Positions 28,701-64,000 of a stretch of DNA of 64,000 nucleotides are shown piece by piece. A model generated the notes under the pieces. It was not told the origin of the DNA and searched no databases. It was given only the letters and a program-made list of their open reading frames with translations. The stretch spans positions 50,514,129 through 50,578,128 of the forward strand of contig CM073592.1 of the NCBI GenBank assembly GCA_037074705.1, written 5' to 3'. This stretch comes from Zhengitettix transpicula. Lineage: Eukaryota; Arthropoda; Insecta; Orthoptera; Tetrigidae. Every line of letters starts with the position of its first letter. Position 1 is the first letter of the stretch. The position numbers and the translations under genes are program-made.

Positions 28701-29729
28701 CCTGTCTACACCTTTTAAATAAAGTGTTTTTACGAAGGAAACAATCGTAAACTGAGTAACATATATAGTGTAGAACATTAAAGTTAACAATTTATAAATA
28801 ATTATATTATACATATTAATTAATTCCTGTATTAGAACAAGGTATCGTAAATTTTGTTGAAATTATTAGTGTCTTTTTCAACATTTAATGGTTTAGAACG
28901 AATATCATCAGTCTTGTGAAGTAATTTTTTTTTCCTCATCCAAGACTTTTGCCGATAAAAATTTTGTTTAAAGAGATAAATGTGCATGGTCACACATTTG
29001 ATTATGTTTGTATGTTCTTTAATCCTCGTTTATGGTCACGCTTGGTTTGTGCCGATATATGTGGCATTACTGTTAATTTTATAAATAATGTTCTGATTAC
29101 AACTTCTATTTATTCTTAAACTTCCTTCCTTTCGTAAGTTAAATCTATATACTAATGATTAGACTCTAACTCAGTCTGGAACACATTTCAAAAATGGCAA
29201 GGAACCATATCGTAAGGACGTGGAAAGCTGTTTGGATAACAGATAATCAGATCCGAAGAATTTGTGAATCAACGGTTATCGTATCGATATCAGAGAGTTT
29301 GATGCATCTCGCGACATTTGGTTGTCTAAAAGATCTAATTCCTTACATGTGGCTCGAAAGGCGTTTTTTGGTGGGTTTTTTTTGCGGGCGATAAAAAATT
29401 ACGCATGCGTCTGAACGCCTGCAATACACAGTCGCCGAAGGACGCTTCCCCATGCTAAATGTTTTACGCGGGGAAACGTTAAGATTTGTTTTAATTACAA
29501 AAAAAAAGAGTTTTATTGGAAGGTGGAATGGTATTGATTGTGACCGTGATCGAAGATGCGCCTCGATGGTGCATTTACTTGGATTTCAACGACATCTACA
29601 TATATTTGAACGTCACCATACATAATGGCCAAGTGAGAATCCTGAACAGCAATGGATTGCCTACTCACGGGACTTCCTGGGCGGCTGCGAGAGCCCCAGC
29701 TTGAGTGCTGCCTCCTCGGCGTGCTGCAT
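6867..29729 (-). CDS. SLC17 family (sialin-like) anion transporter, gene A, complete
   Basis: Eleven exons on the minus strand (29669-29729, 14214-14243, 12235-12431, 11065-11298, 10805-10892, 9734-9954, 9512-9661, 9171-9303, 8550-8702, 8106-8194, 6867-7010) join in frame to 1500 bases, 499 residues plus stop. The size equals that of human sialin (about 495). Seen: the TM1 signature GLKVNLSIAIVRM; a luminal loop with three N-glycosylation sequons (NLT, NGS, NTT); LLLGSYFWGYLVSQLPGGRI; the TM4 pattern ITFPAMQVMISNWAPP; and a C-terminal helix ending in a short cytosolic tail. Known: SLC17 proteins are 12-helix MFS carriers of organic anions (sialate, glutamate, phosphate, nucleotides) in lysosomes, vesicles or plasma membrane. 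Substrate cannot be told from sequence alone. The first two exons are the least certain part, supported mainly by phase, a good start context and an in-frame stop upstream. Confidence 0.9.
8106..8194 (-). CDS. Gene A exon 10: TM11
   Basis: Encodes GTLMAISNTVATIPGITVPV then IVEYVLDGVE. G.LM.ISNT.AT.PGI..P is a strong SLC17 signature. 89 bases, GTTTGT donor. Confidence 0.95.
8550..8702 (-). CDS. Gene A exon 9: TM9-TM10
   Basis: Encodes AIGGVFLVGVGHSTENKDLA, VILMTISVTFYGAMFLGHLG, and NVIDIASNYAG. NVIDIAPNYAG-like segments occur in SLC17 proteins before TM11. Donor GTAAGA. Confidence 0.95.
9171..9303 (-). CDS. Gene A exon 8: TM8
   Basis: Encodes NAVLCAVPFLTLWVFMITLG then KSFDMLELRGILSHTAVRKV. 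The N(A/G)..SA.P(F/Y)L..W motif is usual at this place in the family. 133 bases, GTAAGT donor. Confidence 0.95.
9512..9661 (-). CDS. Gene A exon 7: TM7 region
   Basis: Encodes ATAVPWRSVFTSLPFYAIAF, CHFFGNIGWYMLLLLLPGYM and KDILNFDMKQ. VPW..(I/V)FTS.P..A is the start of the second MFS half in SLC17. 150 bases, phase 0 at both ends. Confidence 0.95.
9734..9954 (-). CDS. Gene A exon 6: TM5-TM6 and central cytosolic loop
   Basis: Encodes GTALGTVLSFLTSGLIADGL, two helices, then DSPAKQKYISTEEKEKI. The D(S/T)P...H/YIS..EK.YI pattern is the SLC17 central loop. Ends in LV before a GTGGGT donor; 221 bases, the same as the paralogous exon of gene B. Confidence 0.93.
10186..10400. mobile_element. Degenerate fold-back MITE in gene A intron
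   Basis: Inverted arms begin around AACAGTATAGCCAACTTACC (left) and end with the reverse complement near AAGTTGGCTATGCTGTCTCT. The inner parts TGGTCCAGTTGGACTGTACA and its inverted partner also pair. Probably a diverged member of the family best seen at 37021-37197. Confidence 0.6.
10440..10460. repeat. TA microsatellite
   Basis: About ten TA units inside a gene A intron. Confidence 0.95.
10805..10892 (-). CDS. Gene A exon 5: TM4 FPAM motif
   Basis: Encodes GITFPAMQVMISNWAPPADQ then SLITSIIYA. The family pattern is G-(V/I/L)-TFPA-M-H. Here the His is Gln and the Arg of human LERS is Gln. Acceptor TTATATAG, donor GTAATA. Confidence 0.93.
11065..11298 (-). CDS. Gene A exon 4: TM2 to TM4 start
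   Basis: Encodes ADAFHWTGSEKGLLLGSYFW, GYLVSQLPGGRIAELYSGKW and a helix pair ending IVLRILEGLGG. This is the classic SLC17 block around the PGG motif. Exactly 78 codons, phase 0 both ends, GTGAGT donor. Confidence 0.95.
12235..12431 (-). CDS. Gene A exon 3: TM1 and glycosylated luminal loop
   Basis: Encodes GFIPTRYIFAALAAVSFAII, then YGLKVNLSIAIVRM and a hydrophilic loop with sequons NLT, NGS and NTT. Human sialin has Arg39 (site of the Salla disease change R39C) at the position of Lys in LKVNLS. Acceptor TTTTTCAG, donor GTATGT. Confidence 0.93.
12839..13023. mobile_element. Fold-back element with 13-bp target duplication
   Basis: The direct repeat AATGAGATTATTA occurs at 12839-12851 and 13011-13023. 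Between them are inverted arms: CTCGGTTCAGCACCAGGTTC near the left end, and the reverse complement of CTGAACCTGGTGATCAACCG on the right. The right end is ACACCGGGGAAGCTTAC, shared with the elements at 17701 and 48490. Confidence 0.75.
13683..13713. repeat. TA microsatellite
   Basis: About fifteen TA units. Confidence 0.95.
13914..13989. mobile_element. Palindromic SINE-like remnant with tRNA B-box
   Basis: A perfect 13-bp inverted repeat (AAATGTCGACCGG at 13927-13939, complement at 13964-13976) extends outward with a few mismatches to about 26 bp. The loop holds GTGTTCGATTCCCG, a good RNA polymerase III B-box (T-arm of a tRNA). No full cloverleaf, so not a tRNA gene. Likely the same family as 62993-63135 and 63258-63385. 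Confidence 0.55.
14214..14243 (-). CDS. Gene A exon 2, 30-base micro-exon
   Basis: Between a TTTCTTTCAG acceptor and a GTAAAT donor on the minus strand, the sequence encodes GELAPNVVA. It has one-base phase on both sides, matching exons 1 and 3. Assigned by phase and splice signals only. Confidence 0.5.
15880..15887. promoter_or_regulatory. Palindromic CRE-like site TGACGTCA
   Basis: Exact CREB/ATF palindrome within TGTGACGTCACGA. The same 13 bases recur at 20088-20100. Function not shown. Confidence 0.35.
16575..17004 (+). mobile_element. Poly(A)-tailed dispersed repeat, copy 1
   Basis: Shares long blocks with 28405-28710 and, inverted, with 34561-35050 and 35357-35901. The blocks include the hairpin-forming GATGCAGG...CCCTGCAT, the block around GGATCCTTAAAC, and the end CCTGTTACCC followed by A-run. 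Its moderately high G+C and open frames are properties of the repeat, not evidence for a gene. 5'-truncated relative to the copy at 35357. Confidence 0.8.
17150..17230 (+). repeat. Fragment of the repeat seen at 54335 and 57215
   Basis: Shares TTTTTATGTAACGCAACTCG and CTATCCCTAAATGTG-like text with 54405-54450 and 57265-57310. Confidence 0.6.
17701..18046 (-). mobile_element. Long fold-back element
   Basis: Arms are complementary from TTTTTCACGGTTACGTACCA (left) to the inverted GGTACGTAACCGTGAAAAAT (right). An inner pair, GTCGGACATGCTGCGACCTG and its near-complement at 17905-17940, makes almost the whole 346 bases fold on itself. The left end AGCTTTCCCGGTGTAAAT is the complement of the CACCGGG end of the element at 12839, so this copy lies in the opposite orientation. 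Confidence 0.75.
18047..23480. other. No gene seen
   Basis: AT-rich intronic DNA. Parts of 18600-19100 look like diverged copies of one segment (ATGCACCAAT and AAAAAAAT(T/C)ATCTGATTTA recur). A tail fragment of the 54335/57215 repeat lies near 20185-20340, ending in CATACATACATACAAATATA. Confidence 0.4.
20090..20097. promoter_or_regulatory. Palindromic CRE-like site TGACGTCA
   Basis: Second exact site, again followed by CGA, in a locally CpG-rich stretch (20060-20130). Confidence 0.35.
23480..23740 (+). repeat. Dispersed repeat, copy inverted at 53335-53580
   Basis: Segments such as GGCTCGTGAATTTTTAAACT, GCTACATCGCCCCAAACAAC and AATTTCCAATAGTGTCTAAT recur, reverse-complemented and diverged, at 53340-53575. 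Class not recognised. Confidence 0.7.
24068..24079. promoter_or_regulatory. NRF-1-like palindrome TGCGCATGCGCA
   Basis: Perfect match to the palindromic NRF-1 (insect Ewg-type) consensus in an AT-rich intron. It sits in a G+C-richer patch (23965-24165) without a recognised exon. Confidence 0.35.
24717..25467 (+). repeat. Left arm of large inverted repeat pair
   Basis: About 750 bases that recur as reverse complement at 29960-30800, with moderate divergence and small indels. Examples: CCTGATAATGGCCCAAAATT and AAACGAAACGTTGTTTTGCG, found inverted near 30230-30290. Neither arm encodes a recognisable protein. Confidence 0.85.
25475..29400. other. No gene seen between the inverted repeats
   Basis: Mostly AT-rich. 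A 38-base piece at 25700-25738 (GACGCACCCCATTCG...GGGTTGC) resembles 29938-29975 in direct orientation. 27420-27500 is locally G+C-richer, but no splice-bounded coding exon stands out. Confidence 0.4.
28405..28710 (+). mobile_element. Poly(A)-tail family dispersed repeat, copy 2
   Basis: Carries the CCTGATGCAGGTTTTTCTA hairpin block, GTAGGATCCTTAAACCATAG and CATCCCCCGTTTCA, like copies 1, 3 and 4, but is shorter and more diverged at its end. Confidence 0.75.
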
Positions 29730-29960
29730 GGCGTGGACTGGACGCTGAGCGTAGTTGCGTCAGGCTGAGATGACGGTCGGCCCCGCACGTAGCGCGCAAG
29801 ATCCGAACCTCGCTTCCAGAGAACGAAATTGCGTCATGCAGGCAAAGTTTCGCGTAAATCCGCGCAATAACGCGGAACACGAAATTGAAAGGACCCGTAG
29901 CGTCAGGCAGGAATAACTACGCCTGCTCAAACGAACTGACGCACCTCATTCGGCTTTTGT
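29400..29960 (-). promoter_or_regulatory. CpG-rich patch, probable gene A promoter and 5' UTR
   Basis: By far the most CpG-dense stretch of the window apart from repeats; it contains the gene A start codon at 29729. No TATA box was recognised. An NRF-1-like ACGCATGCGT lies at 29401-29410, downstream of the exon. The transcription start is inferred to lie between 29730 and about 29950. Confidence 0.45.
29669..29729 (-). CDS. Gene A exon 1, start codon exon in CpG-rich patch
   Basis: On the minus strand an ATG at 29729-29727 (context CACGCCATGC) opens MQHAEEAALKLGLSQPPRKS and runs to a consensus GTGAGT donor, leaving one base. An in-frame TGA lies ten codons upstream, so this is the only start. 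The one-base leftover fits exon 14214-14243, and the full gene then sums to a multiple of three. The region is much richer in G+C and CpG than its surroundings, as expected of a promoter-proximal exon. The peptide is a hydrophilic cytosolic N-terminus. Alternative: an unrelated gene's first exon. Confidence 0.6.
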
Positions 29961-30800
29961 GTCGTGGGGGTTGCTTATCCAGTAGGCAACATACGATTTA
30001 TTCGTTTCAATAATATTTCCTCCTAAAGATATTTAAATTTATTTTAACTTATTTACGTTTTATTCAGTTTATATTTCATCCCCAATATTTCTATCGCTCA
30101 CAAATAATAATAAAAAATCTATTACATAATTTTCAAAATTTAATATTTAATATGACAATTATTATTTAATAAATAAACAGAAAAACAGCCAATTTGTCAG
30201 AATCAAGTGTATTAATAAAAAAACAACAAATCAACGCAAAACAACGTTTCGTTTTCAATTTTGGGCCATTATCAGGTTACATAACTTAATAAGCAAAATT
30301 TATACAATAAATTAGAAATATATAATTTACAGTAACATAGTTAAATAATTTATTTAAATTTACAGATTTGTATTAATTTTGTTAAAATATTAATTACACA
30401 GACTTACAGTTTTTAATTTATGCTCATAAAAAGGGAGAAACAATTTATCCGGCTTAACTAACATTCCTTTGTTTGGAATATGAATTTTATTCAGTTTATT
30501 TTTGAAATTAATATATTTCTCATTGAATAATTCTTATTATTCCACCACATGGGAAATACTTTATCCCCATTTTTGCAGAGATTGTGATGAGGGATTTGGA
30601 TGCCTTTGTTGCACTTTATTAGATTTTAAATCAATAAGCTACTGTATATGAAATTTTTTCCATATACGAAGTTATATAATTTCAATAATTATCAGCAAAA
30701 TCTAATTTGTATTTATGAAATTAAACAGAATCACTTCAAAAAATTTCTAGGCTTCAAATAATATTATTACCAATTTGTATTAAAAAAAACACATTTTCCG
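29960..30800 (-). repeat. Right arm of large inverted repeat pair
   Basis: Reverse-complement partner of 24717-25467. The inner border ATCCAGTAGGCAACATACGA mirrors TGTTGCCTACTGGAT at 25436-25450. Confidence 0.85.
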
Positions 30801-30949
30801 TAAAGCGATGTGTGTGAAGGTCACGTCTGCTTCTTGAAATGACTTTTATGATATTACTTGTCAACACTCACATGAAAAAATCACAACACAAAATTTATTT
30901 GATTTACAAATTAATTTTGCCAAAATATTAAACAGTGTATACATATATT

Positions 30950-31470
30950 AAAAGTGCGCAGTGTAAAATAAGTAATATATCTTGAAAATAACGCAAATAA
31001 TAAGAGACAACCGCGGGATTCGCTTACGTAAATCGGGAAATGGCGAACGGCGTTCCTTCTTTCGTTTCATTCAGAGCATATTTGATATGGAGCTCTTGCC
31101 TAGCTCGATCTCCCCTTCCCCAATCGATAATCAGTTTCCTCTACCGTCTCCTTGCAAACTGGTTCATATTTGATCTGAAGCTATGCAATCCGATGAATAT
31201 AACTGCATATTTTGTCTTTATAGTTCCGTCACATTAGCCAACATAACATCCAGACGCAACTGACCAAAATCGATCTCCTCTCCCCCATCATTTTTCGACA
31301 AACAGCTTCCTCTCCCATATACATGCAACTGCCCTCATCCGCGCTGACCACCTGCGTGGTCAAGACAAAATAAAACTGTCCCTCCCAATAATCGGTTTCC
31401 CGCATTTTTTTACTGAAGCAAATTCTGTTTCATTGGTAGGCACTTTGTATCCGATCTTAAGTTTAATATG
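30950..31470 (+). repeat. Dispersed repeat, direct copy at 33822-34390
   Basis: Shares the blocks AAAGTGCGCA(G/C)TGTAAAATAA, GAGACAACCGCGGGATTCGC, CATCCAGACGCA and GCACTTTGTATC, in the same order, with the 33822 copy. Class not recognised; not coding. Confidence 0.75.
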
Positions 31471-32908
31471 GAAATGTTATCGTCCAAACATTATAAATGA
31501 GGTACACAGTCACACCACACAGTGTTCCAGTAAGAAGGGTTTGATTCTAAGAAAACTATACTAATTAAATCTAAATCAAAACTCGAAATACTATTAAATT
31601 TAGCGTTAATGATATTATAATTACAGAGTTGCAAAATTATTTTTGAATATTTTTCACAATTTATTATTGAATGACAAAATTGTGAAAGATAGTGTGTCAA
31701 AAGTCTGACACTTATTCCAACTTGGTTGGTACAAACGTTTGTGTTTCTTTAATGTGTGCGTGTGTCAGGTTTTATGTTTAATCCTGTGTGTTGTGTAATT
31801 CTATATTTTATGATAGTTAATTCTCTAAACATTTTTTTTTTACCTAGTGCATATTAAATTTTTTTGACTACTGTAAATATTATATTATACCTTAGTATAG
31901 TTAAAGAATTATTACTATACAGTTCTTTTACTTATGCTTGACAGGAAAATTTGTGTTCCCGATTTTTGGTAGTTTTATGTTAACTTCTAATTGTTTATAA
32001 TTGTAATATTCACTAATTATATTGTAATTTTATGTAATGACCGTTATAATATTTCCTCATACGAGGACTAATGGAATAAAATAAATCAAAGCCAATAGTA
32101 TTCGGACGAAACACATAAGGTCAGTAATTAAATTATGCATTATACGTGAACCTGAGTCAATTCATGTGCTGGAGATGATTCGTACGATAATCTTATTCCA
32201 GAAATCGTAATTATATCAGCGGTGACTATTAATAAACTCCCGTTACGATATCGAAGTTATTCTAAGAGAAATATATAGTTAAGACTCACTATTGTTAATG
32301 AGTACAATATGAATTTTGGATAATTTCACAATAAAATAGCTGTATTCTTATTATAATGTTGTTACCATTGTAACGAAATAATTAAAGAAATATCGAAAAT
32401 TATGTGTAAATCCTAATTCTATTATCAAATTACAGCTTAAAATATACCAGAATAATAGAATATGAAGAAATTTAATTCTTTTTTTTTTTCATTTTGTTAT
32501 CGAAGATTACTCTGTTTGAGTACATTATTTAAGATGCAAGGGCTAATTTTATTGTATTCACAAATATTTTACGTTGTTAAAGGAGTTTTCATACGCTCCA
32601 AGTGTTGATTTGTGCTGAGGCCCTTAATTACAATATGTAATCGATAGTTTTAGTGAATATACAATAACCAATGCTTATTCTGTAAGATTTCAGTTTTTAT
32701 TGTTGCTTTAAATTTTTTTAAGTTATACCTTGTCAGAATAATTTGTCGTTATATTTGCAGAACATCCAGAATTGAATAATTATTTCATAGTGATATAATA
32801 TATCGCGGAAAAATTTTCAAGTTATTCCATAAGTAACCATTAATATGCAAATTGTGTAGTGTAAACACATAATTAAAATCAATAAGTTTCTCACATTCAA
32901 AAAACCAG
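31470..32908. other. Intergenic region between genes A and B
   Basis: AT-rich; no exon or repeat recognised. The 3' end of gene B lies at its right border. Confidence 0.5.
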
Positions 32909-32914
32909 TTTATT
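32909..32914 (-). terminator. Poly(A) signal AATAAA for gene B
   Basis: TTTATT on the plus strand (AATAAA on minus), about 40 bases past the gene B stop, with a second overlapping copy at 32913-32918. It implies a very short 3' UTR. Confidence 0.55.
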
Positions 32915-32951
32915 TATTTACAATTCCGAAATATCGAAAAAAACAATTTAA

Positions 32952-63977
<31,026 letters not shown>

Positions 63978-64000
63978 CTAAAATGACCAATGAATCTTTT

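Larger units (their letters stand above)
14244..29668 (-). other. Gene A intron 1, 15.4 kb, repeat-filled
   Basis: Inferred first intron if exon 29669-29729 is correct. Besides the repeats listed separately, I see no exon-like coding segment in 18050-23480 or 25480-29400. Short open frames there have biased composition and no recognisable domain. Confidence 0.5.

Noticed and set aside
29513..29788. 91-residue minus-strand Arg/Ser-rich frame and an overlapping 71-residue frame
   Set aside because: They are alternative frames of the CpG-rich first-exon region. The frame that uses the GTGAGT donor and fits the transporter is the one starting at 29729.

Overview
The window is AT-rich, intron-rich animal DNA, almost certainly from an insect. 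The proteins are animal-type, introns have standard GT/AG borders and reach many kilobases, and non-coding DNA is packed with retroposons, fold-back elements and TA microsatellites. The large introns and repeat load suit a hemimetabolous (for example polyneopteran) insect, but that is a guess from general character. There are no bacterial operons, CRISPR arrays or ribosome binding sites.

Three protein-coding genes can be reconstructed by joining exons in phase. (1) Positions 1-4165, plus strand: the 3' part of a mitochondrial rRNA m5C methyltransferase of the NSUN4 type, seven exons, 439 codons visible before the stop. (2) Minus strand, 6867-29729: a complete SLC17 (sialin-like) transporter, called gene A here, eleven exons. 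Its summed coding length is exactly 1500 bases (499 residues plus stop). The first coding exon sits about 15.4 kb upstream of the second, in a CpG-rich patch. (3) Minus strand, 32952 to past the right edge: a tandem paralogue, gene B, ten exons visible, 481 residues plus stop. Its N-terminal-most visible exon lies at 63909-63977 and the start codon is outside the window. A and B share exon phases throughout and identical lengths for five internal exons (88, 221, 150, 133 and 89 bases), so they arose by tandem duplication. NSUN4 converges on gene A, with about 2.7 kb between the stop codons.

Nothing suggests that the methyltransferase and the transporters work together. The two transporters are predicted 12-helix organic-anion carriers. 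Both lack a glutamate that is conserved in human sialin, and they differ from each other at two other pore-region positions, so they may have different substrates or coupling.

The rest is repeats. They include a 5'-truncated, decayed LINE in a gene B intron (about 40.8-43.2 kb); a poly(A)-tailed dispersed repeat with at least four copies, one with a 10-bp target duplication; and an inverted pair of about 0.8-kb repeats flanking gene A's promoter-proximal region. There are also several fold-back families (one flanked by a 13-bp target duplication), a MITE-like family inserted in TA microsatellites, and tRNA-like SINE copies. I found no convincing new protein system. The most notable non-coding observation is a recurring CTGANGA...GAAAC module inside several repeat families that could be hammerhead-ribozyme relics.
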